64,000 nucleotides of DNA, taken from Bacteroidia bacterium. Lineage in GTDB: Bacteria > Bacteroidota > Bacteroidia > UKL13-3. The notes under the pieces are model-generated. The model searched no databases. It saw only the letters and a list, made by a program, of their open reading frames with translations, and had not been told where the DNA came from. The stretch lies in the NCBI GenBank assembly GCA_018058135.1, contig JAGPCK010000002.1, positions 1 through 64,000 of the forward strand, given 5' to 3'. A program made the position numbers and the translations under genes. Shown here piece by piece: positions 11,492-22,000 of the stretch (position 1 is its first letter; each line of letters starts with the position of its first letter).

Positions 11492-11662
11492 AATAATTCA
11501 TTCATAAAATTACTGATAAAATATAAGAATATTTTTCCCCTTTTAAATATTGCCTAAACAAAGGGTATAAACATATTTATTTGGAATGTATTTAAATTAC
11601 TTTTTGTGATTGCGGGTTGAATTTATCGCGTTAAACTTTGCACCATTAAATCCGATACAAAA

Positions 11663-12082
11663 ATGAAAAAAATAGACAGAAAAGATTTTTTAAGAAATGC
11701 ATTGGCCTTAGCTGGTGTAACTTTGGTAGGATCAAGTATTTTAAGTGCCTGCGGAGGTGAACAACCAGCGCAAAACACAACAACTGCTCCTGCTGAAAAC
11801 GCACCAGCTGAAGCAACTCCAGCCGAAACAGCACCGGCCACCGAAACAGCCCCAGCTACAGTTGATTGTACCGACTTATCAGGACTCAGCGATGCCGATA
11901 AAAAAGGAAGAGAAAATTTATCCTATGTTGACAAAAGCACAGAGGCTGAAAAAAATTGCAGTAATTGTCGTTTCTGGCAGCCTAATGCCACCGACCCGAA
12001 TGCATGTGGCGGATGCCAGTTGATGAAAGGTCCTATTAATCCTCAGGGGTATTGCAAATCTTGGTTCAAGAAAGACGCTTAG
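11663..12082 (+). CDS. High-potential iron-sulfur protein, lipid-anchored
   Basis: A 139-residue HiPIP, a small [4Fe-4S] electron carrier that works outside the cytoplasm. The N-terminus has a Tat-like patch (DRKDFLR, with RK in place of RR), a hydrophobic helix and a lipobox ending at Cys30 (LSAC). A Pro/Ala/Thr-rich linker (about 35-66) precedes the HiPIP domain. The cluster ligands are best assigned to Cys99, Cys102, Cys118 and Cys131, with the usual GYCKSW ending; Cys69 and Cys115 are additional. Tat export fits a protein that folds around its cluster before export, and the lipobox predicts membrane tethering. Its redox partners are not in the window. Confidence 0.9.
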   Translation: MKKIDRKDFLRNALALAGVTLVGSSILSACGGEQPAQNTTTAPAENAPAEATPAETAPATETAPATVDCTDLSGLSDADKKGRENLSYVDKSTEAEKNCSNCRFWQPNATDPNACGGCQLMKGPINPQGYCKSWFKKDA

Positions 12083-12098
12083 TCAATTGATTCATACA

Positions 12099-12137
12099 CA
12101 GAAAAGGCCGAAGTAAAATTCGGCCTTTTCTGTTTTT
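12099..12137 (+). terminator. Intrinsic terminator after the HiPIP gene
   Basis: Perfect 14-bp arms (CAGAAAAGGCCGAA and its complement) around GTAAAA, followed by a short T-run, 16 nt after the stop codon. It lies between convergent genes and may also serve the minus-strand gene ending at 12157. Confidence 0.9.
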
Positions 12138-12156
12138 ATAGATGACCTATTGGAAA

Positions 12157-12699
12157 TCAAAAGTGTTTTGGAGTCAAAATTTCAGCATAAATAAAGCCCT
12201 TACGCAGCTCTTCAACAGAAACATCAATCGGCTCTGCATGGTACTCATCCAAACTAAGTGGTGCATGAACGGAAGACAGGGAGCGCAGAACGCCAATCTC
12301 TTCCAGATTTTTTGCCTTGTGTTTCTGTAAAGCTATCTGCTCAATATTAACTTGTTTCTGCTGAGCGATTACTTCTTCATCTCTGTCCCTCAATTTTCGG
12401 TTACGAATAACTTCTTCATCGTAATCCCTCACCGGTTTGCTGGTGTTCTCGTATGACCACGTTTCAGCAAGTGGCTTTGGCGTTTCAAAAGTAAAAGGAT
12501 CAGATGAGGGACGTAATGGTGGTTTTAGTTTTGCTTCTTCACCTGTAAGTTTACGTAAGGTTTCTTCCCAGTCAAAATCGGTTTCTTCTTCTTCAACTTC
12601 AGGTTGTGTTTGTCCCGTTGGATTTTTATCCTTTTTTTTGCTGCGGCTGTAAAGGTAAATAATAGCCGCAACGATATATAAAATGGTTTTGATTTCCAT
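12157..12699 (-). CDS. Hypothetical membrane-anchored charged protein
   Basis: A 180-residue protein of unknown function. The preferred ATG at 12699 gives MEIKTILYIVAAIIYLYSRS, a single N-terminal membrane helix followed by a basic patch (KKKDK). The rest is hydrophilic and rich in Glu, Asp, Lys and Arg, with an acidic stretch (VEEEETDFDWEETLRKL) and a helical, Arg-rich middle. No catalytic motif or recognised domain is visible. This start is supported by a perfect -7 box only 12 nt upstream; the in-frame extension to 12738 would run through that box. It is divergent from folK. It may be a small inner-membrane scaffold, but nothing in the sequence proves that. Confidence 0.75.
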   Translation of the reverse strand: MEIKTILYIVAAIIYLYSRSKKKDKNPTGQTQPEVEEEETDFDWEETLRKLTGEEAKLKPPLRPSSDPFTFETPKPLAETWSYENTSKPVRDYDEEVIRNRKLRDRDEEVIAQQKQVNIEQIALQKHKAKNLEEIGVLRSLSSVHAPLSLDEYHAEPIDVSVEELRKGFIYAEILTPKHF

Positions 12700-12710
12700 A
12701 CGGTACAGTT

Positions 12711-12718
12711 CAAAGATA
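12711..12718 (-). promoter_or_regulatory. Bacteroidota -7 box for the 12157-12699 gene
   Basis: On the minus strand this reads TATCTTTG, a perfect TAnnTTTG, 11 nt before the ATG at 12699. It occupies most of the 26-nt gap to folK, so any folK promoter must lie inside the neighbouring gene. Confidence 0.55.
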
Positions 12719-12725
12719 AAATAAA

Positions 12726-13211
12726 GTGGACACAGCACAAGTATTTATTCTAACAGGCAGCAATTTGGGCGACAGGGCAAAACAATTACAAACTGCAGCT
12801 ACCTTACTTTCTCAACAACTGGGTAATCCTGTAAAACAATCAGCTACTTACGAAACTGCAGCCTGGGGTAATGAAAATCAACCTTCATTTCTAAATCAGG
12901 TACTTCAGTTTGAAACATCCCTAAGCGGCAGTGAATTACTCAACATTATTTTAACTACTGAACAACAAATGGGAAGAGTGCGCACGCAAAAGTGGGCTGA
13001 GCGTTCCATTGATATTGATATTTTACTTGCAGGAAATAAAATAATCAATGAGCCTGATTTACAAGTACCCCACCCTTTTTTGCATAAAAGAAGATTTACT
13101 CTGGTCCCTTTAAATGAAATTGCTCCGGATATGATTCACCCTCTGCTAAAAAAATCTATCAATAATTTATTATTGGAATGTACGGATGATTTAGAGGTTA
13201 AGGCATGGTAA
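12726..13211 (+). CDS. folK: 2-amino-4-hydroxy-6-hydroxymethyldihydropteridine pyrophosphokinase
   Basis: HPPK of folate synthesis, which transfers pyrophosphate from ATP to 6-hydroxymethyl-dihydropterin. The 161 residues match the family length. The N-terminal LTGSNLGDRAKQL, the middle PSFLNQVLQFET with MGRVRTQKWAERSIDIDILL (the Mg/ATP-binding DIDIL motif), and VPHPFLHKRRFTLVPLNEIAP are the diagnostic blocks. The start is GTG at 12726; no ATG before the conserved LTGSNLG block is available. It overlaps the next gene by 7 nt (13205-13211), so the two are translationally linked. dhps (folP) is not nearby. Confidence 0.95.
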   Translation: MDTAQVFILTGSNLGDRAKQLQTAATLLSQQLGNPVKQSATYETAAWGNENQPSFLNQVLQFETSLSGSELLNIILTTEQQMGRVRTQKWAERSIDIDILLAGNKIINEPDLQVPHPFLHKRRFTLVPLNEIAPDMIHPLLKKSINNLLLECTDDLEVKAW

Positions 13212-13849
13212 ACTACCGTTATATAGCTATTGAAGGGAATATAGGTGCGGGCAAAACCACCTTGGCTAATATTCTGAGTCGCGAGTTAAGCAGCAAACTA
13301 ATTATGGAAGAGTTTGAGGAAAACTCGTTTTTACCCAAGTTTTATGAAGATGCTGAACGTTATGCCTTCCCTCTGGAAATGAGTTTTCTGGCATCTCGTT
13401 TTAATCAGCTTAAAAAACACCTCTTTGAACAAGACTTATTTAACAACACGATCGTATCTGATTATATTTTTTACAAGTGCTTAATCTTTTCCAAAAATAA
13501 TCTGAAAGAAGACGAATACGATTTATACCTGAAACTTTTTGAAATTATCAACCTGCAAATTCCTCAGCCTGATTTGCTCATATACCTGCACACTCCTCTT
13601 TCCAAATTAAAAAAACAAATTCAATTACGTGGCCGTACTTACGAGCAAAACATACAGGATGATTACCTGCTTAACATACAGGAAGGCTATTGGGATTACC
13701 TTAATAAAAACAGCCAGCAACGAATTTTGGTTATTGACAACAGTTCAATGGATATGCTCAACAGCATGGAGCAGTTTGAAAGGGTCCATAAACTGCTGTA
13801 CCTGCCTTTCGAGCCGGGGATAACACGTGTAGATTTACAAAACCTGTAA
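13205..13849 (+). CDS. Deoxynucleoside kinase (dNK family)
   Basis: A 214-residue kinase of the dNK/dGK-dAK family that phosphorylates deoxynucleosides for dNTP salvage. Visible parts are the P-loop IEGNIGAGKTT (residues 9-19), the EEFEENSFLPKFYED segment with the conserved acidic residues that act in catalysis, the FLASRFNQLK helix, the SDYIFYK (DRS-like) region, and the lid LRGRTYEQNI with its arginines. Specificity (dA, dG or broad) cannot be read confidently. It overlaps folK by 7 nt and the WbqC-like gene by 1 nt (13849), so the three probably form one transcript. Confidence 0.92.
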   Translation: MVNYRYIAIEGNIGAGKTTLANILSRELSSKLIMEEFEENSFLPKFYEDAERYAFPLEMSFLASRFNQLKKHLFEQDLFNNTIVSDYIFYKCLIFSKNNLKEDEYDLYLKLFEIINLQIPQPDLLIYLHTPLSKLKKQIQLRGRTYEQNIQDDYLLNIQEGYWDYLNKNSQQRILVIDNSSMDMLNSMEQFERVHKLLYLPFEPGITRVDLQNL

Positions 13850-14487
13850 TGAGCACGAATTCTACTCCAGCAATTTTCCCTTTACATTTGGGGGGCAACA
13901 TCAGTTGGTGGGTGTATGCACTTGCTGAACAAAACATACAACTTGATGTGCAGGAATATTTTGTGAAGCAAAGCTATCACAACCGCATGCACATCTTATC
14001 GGCCAACGGTCTTTTAGCTTTAACTGCGCCTACCAGCGGAGGCAATTTTCATCGCCCGTTGCATGAAATAAAATTAAACTACTCACATAACCTTATGTTC
14101 AAAAATCGTATGGCATTACAATCGGCTTACGGCTCTTCGCCTTTCTATGAACATTACGATTATTTGTTAGAACCTGTTTTGTTTAATGAGTATGTTTTTT
14201 TACATGAATTATCCTTTGCGCTTATTCAATGGTTAAACAAACAACTTAAATTATCTATTGAGGTGAGTAAAACAGAAAGCTACATTCCCCATACCGATAT
14301 AGGGGATTACCGCAAAATATTTGATGCCAAAAAAAGATCTGAACACCTTATTTTATTAAGCCGTTACCCGCAAACTTTCGAACACAGATACGGCTTTGTA
14401 CCCGAATTAAGTATATTAGATTTGTTGTTTAATTTGGGGCCCGCTTCAACTGATTACCTGCAAAAGCATGTTGACTTAATGACTTAA
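13849..14487 (+). CDS. WbqC-like family protein
   Basis: A 212-residue member of the WbqC-like family, whose biochemical function is not firmly established although the name comes from an O-antigen cluster. Family features are the N-terminal [20 protein letters not shown], the [20 protein letters not shown] block (equivalent to RN.I....G...LTVPI), the [20 protein letters not shown] block with the FYEHY continuation, and the C-terminal [18 protein letters not shown]-like motif. It shares one base with the kinase stop and overlaps the convergent accA by 4 nt at its 3' end. No signal peptide is present. Confidence 0.85.
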   Translation: MSTNSTPAIFPLHLGGNISWWVYALAEQNIQLDVQEYFVKQSYHNRMHILSANGLLALTAPTSGGNFHRPLHEIKLNYSHNLMFKNRMALQSAYGSSPFYEHYDYLLEPVLFNEYVFLHELSFALIQWLNKQLKLSIEVSKTESYIPHTDIGDYRKIFDAKKRSEHLILLSRYPQTFEHRYGFVPELSILDLLFNLGPASTDYLQKHVDLMT

Positions 14488-15461
14488 TGCATCGTTGACT
14501 CGTTGCCTTCTTCAATATAAACTCCCATCGAAGCAAATTTTTCAATCCGCTCTTCAATCAATTTGTCTACCGGCTTTTTCTTTAAATCAGAGAGCAAGGT
14601 TAATAATTCCGATTTTAATGTGGCATACATAACGGCAGGGTCATAATGAGCACCACCCAAAGGCTCTTTAATTACTCCGTCAATCAATTTATTTTTGAGC
14701 ATATCCCCCGCAGTAAGTTTCAACGCCTCGGCTGCTTTTTCTTTGTAGTCCCAGCTGCGCCATAAAATGGAAGAACAGGACTCGGGTGATATAACCGAGT
14801 ACCAGGTATTCTCCAACATCAACACCTTATCACCAATACCTATGCCCAATGCCCCGCCAGAAGCTCCCTCGCCTATCACCACACAAATTACAGGCACTTT
14901 AAGTACGCTCATCTCCAAGAGATTTTTAGCTATGGCCTCCCCTTGCCCGCGTTCTTCAGCCTCTAAACCTGGCGAAGCTCCCGGGGTATCAATAAGCGTA
15001 ACTACAGGAATATTAAATTTTTCAGCCAGTTTCATCAGACGCAAGGCTTTTCGGTAACCCTCCGGATTAGCCATACCAAAATTACGCAACTGTCTTTGTT
15101 TAGTATTACGACCCTTTTGCTGACCAATTATCATTACCGTTTGTCCGTCTATTTGGCCCAAACCACCTATCATGGCCTTGTCGTCTTTTACATTGCGGTC
15201 TCCGTGCATCTCGATAAAACCATCACACATGTTCTCTATATAATCCAACGTATATGGCCTTTCAGGGTGACGGGAAATCTGAACCCTTTGCCAACCGTTC
15301 AGGTTGAAGTATATGTCTTTCTTGGTTTGGAGCATATTAGCTTCCAACTCCTTGATTTTATCGGTCATGTCAACTTTGCCTTTTTCATGCACTTTGCGCA
15401 TATCGGCAAGTTGCTCCTCCAATTCGGCAATGGGTTTTTCAAAATCAAAAAATGTGCTCAT
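14484..15461 (-). CDS. accA: Acetyl-CoA carboxylase carboxyltransferase subunit alpha
   Basis: The alpha half of the carboxyltransferase that moves the carboxyl group from biotin to acetyl-CoA, making malonyl-CoA for fatty-acid synthesis. At 325 residues it is full length. It begins with the usual [12 protein letters not shown] helix; the crotonase-type core contains [35 protein letters not shown] (the oxyanion region) and [18 protein letters not shown], and ends with a helical C-terminus. It is convergent with the WbqC-like gene. accB, accC and accD are not in the window, as is common when accA is unlinked. Confidence 0.97.
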   Translation of the reverse strand: MSTFFDFEKPIAELEEQLADMRKVHEKGKVDMTDKIKELEANMLQTKKDIYFNLNGWQRVQISRHPERPYTLDYIENMCDGFIEMHGDRNVKDDKAMIGGLGQIDGQTVMIIGQQKGRNTKQRQLRNFGMANPEGYRKALRLMKLAEKFNIPVVTLIDTPGASPGLEAEERGQGEAIAKNLLEMSVLKVPVICVVIGEGASGGALGIGIGDKVLMLENTWYSVISPESCSSILWRSWDYKEKAAEALKLTAGDMLKNKLIDGVIKEPLGGAHYDPAVMYATLKSELLTLLSDLKKKPVDKLIEERIEKFASMGVYIEEGNESTMH

Positions 15462-15591
15462 GTATATGCGATTAAAAGCCGTGCAATTTACACATAGAAA
15501 CCAAAAAACCTTGTGAAATCGGCACTGTTCATGGCTCCACTCAACTCTTTAAAATTGACAATGTGCATTTTACATTTTTTTACATTCCCTG

Positions 15592-15622
15592 TTTGCATCA
15601 TTTAAGAAAGCCTGTATATTTG
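15592..15622 (+). promoter_or_regulatory. Consensus Bacteroidota promoter of tRNA-Asp
   Basis: TTTG (15592-15595), a 19-nt spacer, then TATATTTG (15615-15622). Both elements and the spacing fit the Bacteroidota sigma-A consensus, 13 nt before the mature tRNA 5' end. This is the best promoter in the window. Confidence 0.85.
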
Positions 15623-15635
15623 CACTCCCTAAAAC

Positions 15636-15712
15636 GGTGCGGTAGTTCAGCTGGTTAGAATACGTGCCTGTCACGCACGGGGTCGCGGGTTCGAGTCCCG
15701 TCCGCACCGCCA
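15636..15712 (+). tRNA. tRNA-Asp (anticodon GTC), CCA encoded
   Basis: The acceptor arms GGTGCGG and CCGCACC pair fully, with G as discriminator and an encoded CCA at 15710-15712. The D-arm has GTTCAGCTGGTTAGAAT, the anticodon stem is CGTGC/GCACG around the loop CTGTCAC (anticodon GTC), and the T-arm is GCGGG TTCGAGT CCCGT. All family positions are normal, so it should be functional. Confidence 0.98.
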
Positions 15713-15720
15713 GAGGATTT

Positions 15721-15757
15721 AAACCCTTCAAATTTAACTATTTGGAGGGTTTTTTGT
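15721..15757 (+). terminator. Intrinsic terminator after tRNA-Asp
   Basis: Arms AACCCTTCAAAT and ATTTGGAGGGTT around TTAACT, with one T-G pair, followed by a run of T. It starts 9 nt after the CCA end. Confidence 0.85.
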
Positions 15758-15922
15758 TTTTTGTCGGTTTCAAAAGATCTATTCTGCTCTGTATTCGTTT
15801 CCACCACCTTAGTTCGTGGTAGCTGAAATACCTTATGAAAATTCCGCTTCTTGGAAGGTTTCATGGAAGAAGGGAGGATGAATTCCCTCCCTCACCATTT
15901 TTTTCTTTACTGTTTTTACTGT

Positions 15923-15943
15923 TGTCAGTTGCAACAACTGACA
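15923..15943. repeat. Perfect 9-bp inverted repeat in the 15713-16012 intergenic region
   Basis: TGTCAGTTG and CAACTGACA flank CAA. There is no T-run, so it is not a terminator by itself; it could be an operator, an mRNA processing hairpin or a relic. Apart from this and the two terminators at 15721 and 15958, I see nothing in the 300-nt gap. Confidence 0.6.
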
Positions 15944-15957
15944 GGGGGATATTAAAC

Positions 15958-15992
15958 AAAACGGCCCGCTCTCTTTCGAGGCGGGCCGTTAA
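15958..15992 (-). terminator. Intrinsic terminator after the giant surface-protein gene
   Basis: A GC-rich hairpin (AACGGCCCGC paired with GCGGGCCGTT, loop of about ten bases) lies 21 nt beyond the stop at 16013. On the minus strand it is followed by TTTGTTTAAT. Confidence 0.88.
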
Positions 15993-16012
15993 GCTATTTG
16001 AACTAACAGGGA

Positions 16013-19000
16013 TTATTTCACCTGTACAATTTGTTTAGTTTGAACTTCACCGTTCAGGCTCAGTCTTACAAAGTAAGTTCCGGCTGCCAAGTTGTATTGT
16101 GCTGCTGAGAAACTCAGTTCATAAGAACCTTCGTTCTGCGCTGCATTCGCCAATACGGCAATCTCTTTGCCGGTCATGTCAAACAATTTCACTTCTACGT
16201 TTCCACCTTTAACCAGATTGTAAGCAATAGTAGCTTGGTTACGGAAAGGATTAGGATATACATCGAAGCTGAATGATTTAGACATTACCTGACCTGCACT
16301 TACATTGAAGCTTACTGTTTGAGGTGCTGAGGTGTTTACACATCCATTAGCGTCAGTAACGTTCAACGTAACCTGGAATGGTCCGTTAGAAAGGTAACTG
16401 TATACCGGAGCCAGTTGGTTGCTGTTATTACCGTCACCAAAGTTCCACAGGTAAGTGCTGTAGGTGTTGTTGCTAGGTGTAAAACTCATTTGGCGCTGAT
16501 TTACCAAAGGTGTTTGAACTGCAGTAAATGATGCTGTAGGATTAGGATTAACTGTTACAGCCATTTTTACTGAATCAGAACAACTGCCACTGTTTACTTT
16601 CAACCATACATCAAATGTACCTGCACCTGGGAAGGTATAAGATGGGTCCTTAACCGCAGAAGTTCCCGTGCTGCCAAACATCCAGCTGTATGAAGGTGTA
16701 CCGGAACCGTTTGACGAAGTATTGTTGAAACTTGTAGCGTTACCTTGACAAACTGTGCTGTTCACCATAAACGATGCTTCAGGAGCTTCGGCAATGGTTA
16801 TTTGCATTTGTTTGCTATCAGAACATGAACCGTTGGTTGCATTTAAAACTACGGTGTAGTTACCATCTTCATACATGTGTTTTAATGTAGATGCATTTGA
16901 CGAAGAATTTGAATTGTCACCAAAGTTCCATGTGTAAGTTAAAGCAGGGCCACCATTTGCAGATGAACTGTTGCTGAATACTGTGCTGTCATTGTCACAG
17001 AAAGAAGCAGTAGCAAAATCTGCTGTTGGCTTAGCAACTACAGTTACTGATTTAGAGACAGAGTCTCTGCATCCGTATTCAGTATATACACGAAGTTTAA
17101 CAGTGTATGTGGTAGCTGTAGTGTATTTTTTGGTTGGGTTAGCATCTGTTGATGTTGTACCGTCTCCGAACAACCACTCATTTCCAATATTACCATAAGT
17201 AACTGTTGATCCGTTAGTGAATGATGTGTTATCACCCAAGCAAGCATTAGCTGAAGTAAATGCTGCAGTAGGGCGAGGGAATACAGTTACATTTTTGAAT
17301 ATTGATTTGTTACAACCACCGGCAGTTGAAGCATTCAATTGCACATTGTATACACCAATCGTAGCATATAGCTTAGACGGGCTTACAGCGTTAGAGGTAG
17401 CACCACCATCTGCAAAGTTCCAGGTATAGGTCAACGGCACCTGAGGGCCACCGATTGTAGTTGTATTGGTAAAGAAGATAGAATCTCCGGTACAAGCAGC
17501 TGTTGCAGTAAAGTTAGGCTGAGGCTCATAAGAAATCTCAATCTGTTTCACTGTGGTTGTACTGTAACCTAAATCAGATGTTGCTTTCAGAGTAACGGTG
17601 AACACACCGGGCCTGCTGAAGGTATACGAAGGTTTATAATCTGTAGAAGTGTTGTTGCTGGTAGTATCTCCGAAGTTCCACTCGTATGACATACCTCCTC
17701 TTAAAATAGAAGATGTATTGTTAATAGTGAGTGCGTAACCTAAACAATTTCCTACCGTGTCAAAATCAGGCTCAGGTAAAGGAGCCACATATACATGTCT
17801 TTGGAAATCAGAAACACACTCCTGAGCACCGGAAAGGCTCTTGATATTAAAGGTTAACACATACATGCTGTCTGTATACATTTGATCTGGTGAGAACCAA
17901 AGGCTGCCTGAAGAAGATGCAGATGCCATAACAGTAGCTGTATCTGTTGCACCCGGAGCAGTTCCGTTTACAGTTTTGAAGCTGAAGTTTTCTACGGTCC
18001 AAGTGCTGCCGAAACCGGCATTGGTGTATCCTGTAGGAGGAACAATCTGGAAGGTAACAGTGTCCTCTGCTTTCAAGTGGTCAAAATCAGATAAAGAACC
18101 TGCGCGCATAGTGCCCTGGAAAGGTGCTCCCTGAGTGATTCCTGATCCTACGCAAAGAGGTGTCCATTCAATGCATCCCAAATCAGGAGCTGATGGTTTA
18201 CGAGCTAAGCCGTTTTTATCCATAGACACCATCTGATAAAGGTTAGATGACGGTGCACCTAAGTTATTAAGTGAAGGATTGGTAGGAGTATAATCCCATG
18301 CAGCTGTGAATATCGGATCAATGCTAACACTGCTGTTATCACCTCCGGTTGCTGTTCTCCATGCTGCCATAGTAGCTTGGTTTCCACCTCTGAATCCGAA
18401 GTAGTTGGTTGAACCGGTACCGTTTACATAGATATTGTTGTTATCACTGGCCATGTAATAAGGGTTACTTGCCTGATAAATACCATAACGGGTTCCACCT
18501 GAGCGGGTGATGTGAATGATGTTATTTTTGAAATCTAACGGATACGATGCACTGGTAGAACCGGTAGAGTAAATACCATAGATAGTACTGGTATTATTGG
18601 TGTTGGATGCATCTGCATCAAATACTATGGTGTTGTGAGTAATAGAGGCATAGTAAGTTGATGAGGCATAGATACCAAACATTTGTCCGTTGCAATATGA
18701 ACTATGTATCAAGTTATTGCTGATTACAGCCGGTAATGCTGGAGTTCCATCATTATTCGTGAAAATACCATAAAATGTATTTGTGGTAGTAGGGGCACCT
18801 CCAAACGGATTAGTAATAGTGTTTCCGTCAATTATTCTGCCGTAGCCTCCTGTAGTGTATATACCATAGAAAGTTGTAGCTGCTGTACGGTTGGGTTTGC
18901 TAATGGTATTACCTCTAATAATCATATTAGGTGAGTAATAGTAACCATATATACCATACTGATAGAAGTTCTCAACTCTGTTGTTGAGAATACTTACATT

Positions 19001-22000
19001 CATGTTCTCAGAGGTATTGAAACTGCCGTAATTACTGATACCAAAATAAGCTCCACCTGTTGCAGAACCTTTGATGTAGTTATTTTGAACAATGGTATTG
19101 TTGGAGTGATTTCCTGTAGTACTGTAGTTGGTTGAGCTGCCACTAAAAACAATACCCATTAAAGCAGTACTCAATGATGTACCGCCACTTAAGTCAACTG
19201 TGCAATTCTCAACTATGTTGTTGTTAGCTGCATTGTTTATTAAGAAGCCCCATCCGTAGTTGGTACTGGTTGTTTTCACAGTCATGTTACGGAAACGGAT
19301 ATTGTCTGCACCGTTCAGATGAACAATCGCATAAGAGGTGATCGGAGTTGTTGTGAATGCCTCTGTAATTAATACATTATCTGCATTACCTGAACCACCA
19401 TCAAACGTAACCGTGTTGGTTGCAGTTGCACCTAATATTTGAGGAATAACTACACGACCCGGATATGTTCCGTTTGAAACAGTAAATGTTACCGGACCAC
19501 AAATACCGAAAGTATTCATAGCATTAATTGCCGCAGTAAAGTTGGTAAAGTTGGTTAAACCTGAACCTCCCGGGTTAATGGTGTATGCGCCCGACATACC
19601 TGTGTTCACAATAACTGCTGACGTGGTAGCTGTTTGTGAAGATGTAGAGCAAGTAACTGCACAACGATAGTACATTGGTGAGGTAATAGGAGGCGTTGTG
19701 TAGCTAAAGTTGGTTGCTCCTGTAATATTTGAGTAAGATGTGCCATTAGTTGATTCTTGCCACTGGAAAGTTAATCCTGACACAAAATCAAACTGAGCTG
19801 TAAGTACTACTGTAGATCCATTACAAACCGGTGAACCGCCATTGTTGATAGTAACACCAAATACTGTCGGTGTGCCGGAACAAGCTGGTCCCCACTCGTA
19901 AGCACCCGGATCTGGCATAGTTGGGTGACGTGGATTTCCGTTAATATCTAAAGTTACACTTGTTGCACCACCAACATTATTTGCTGAGGTATTGGTTGGG
20001 GTAAGATTACCTGTAGCAGCATTGGTAAATGTAGGGTTTAATGCTACTGAGTTTACGTCCATACCCGGCTGTCCGCTTTTCCATAGAGCCAATGTAGCAT
20101 AAGTACCTGTTCCCAGTGTAGTATATGCTGTAGGACGATAACCGTAGTAATAGCCCATAGAAGCATTGGTTGCAGACAAGTTGATAATATTATTATCAGA
20201 ATTAAAATAGTAATACTGAAGGTACATGGCATACTTTGTTCCTGTACCTCCTCGTGTAATACTGATAATATTATTTTTAATAATTGCAGGAGTAGCTGCA
20301 ACGTTGGCCCAATAGAAATAAATACCATACGAAGTAGAGGTAGATGTTGAAGTAGTATGATCCATAGAGATGGAGTTGTGAGCTATCAACATGTTTTGCT
20401 CGTACTGAACGTAAATCGGGTAAAGTGAACCATTACTGTTCAAGTTGTACAACTTATTGTTTATAGCTTTAACCGGACCTGAACCTCCTGAGTTGTTGTA
20501 AAGATATAACCCATAGAATGTACTGGTTGTTGTTGGTGATCCTGTAAACGGATCGTGAATACTGTTATTTTCATAAACAGCATAATCATCATACCAAGCG
20601 TATATACCGTAAGTTGTAGTAGCTGAAGTTCTGTTTGGCCTGCTGATATCATTTCCTGAAATCAAAGTGCTATTTGCATAGTAGGTGTAGATACCATAAT
20701 TATAAAAATCCTGAATGTTATTGCCTATAATCTTGTTGTTCAACGTACCGGCTGTACCATTACTACTAGGATAAATACTTATTCCGTAATATGCACCACC
20801 GGTTGCTGAACCTTTTATCAGATTGCCGCGGAAGATATTGTTACTACCGTGATTACCTGAAGAAGTGTAACTGAATTGTGAACCACTCATAACAATTCCC
20901 ATATTGGATGTGGTAATGGTTGTAAGACCTCCCATATCGATAATACAAGAATCAATAATATTATTATCAGCTTGATTTCTTACCAATACACCAAAATAAC
21001 CTGATGTTTGACCAACATATGATTTTAGAGTCATGTTTTTAAAGGTGATAAAATCTGCTCCGTTTAAATCAACATGACCATAACCGTTTGAACTGGTTGG
21101 GAACTGCAGAATACGAGTAGCTGCGTTTCCTGTTCCTCCATTAAAGGTAATAGTATTCGCAGCGGATGCACCTGACACAGGAGTTAAGATAACCTGCTCA
21201 TTGTAGGTACCAGCTGCTACGTTAAAGGTTACTGCACTACAAACACCGCGCTGTTGCAACGCAGTAACTGCTGTAGCAAAGTTGATGAAGTTAGTAGAGC
21301 CGGAACCTAGTGGATCAATAGTGTATGCCCCTGCTAAACCCGCCTGAACGGTAGGCATTACCATGGTATCATTAAAGTTACAAGCATCACTTGAACCGTT
21401 GGGTGAAGTGGTGTAAGTACTAAACGAAACAGGTGAAGCAGGGAAATTGTATGTACCAATGTTTACAGTTGTTTCAGCACCCGGAGCCAAACTTCCTGTC
21501 CAAGAGAAAGGAGTTTGACCTGTTCCGCCAATTACCCAGTTAATGGTAGCAGAGGTTAAAGTAGCTGTACCAAAGTTTTTCAACTTTACAGAAACAGTTT
21601 GTGAACCGGCACAATAGATTCCACCTGGATTAACAAGTGAACTGATACCAGCATCATTTGCACCCCCGGCATTAAATTCAAAAGCTCCGGGATCAGGAAC
21701 TGTACCACGGGTAGCACCTGTGATATCTGTTGTAATTCCTGTTATTGCAACTCCCCTGTTGTTTACTGCACAAGAGGTTGGCGTTACGTTTGAAACAATG
21801 TTTACAAACTGAGGGTTAACAGAGAAACTATTTTGATCAAATGCATTCGAATTTGAAGCTCTCCAAGCACCTATAGTATTGTAATTTGTACCATTCTGAT
21901 AAACGGCTACATTGGTTCCAACTGTAGCATTTACATTCAACAGGTTATAATCAGATACCATTCTGAATGCATCCTGAAAATAGAGTCCATATCTTAATGC

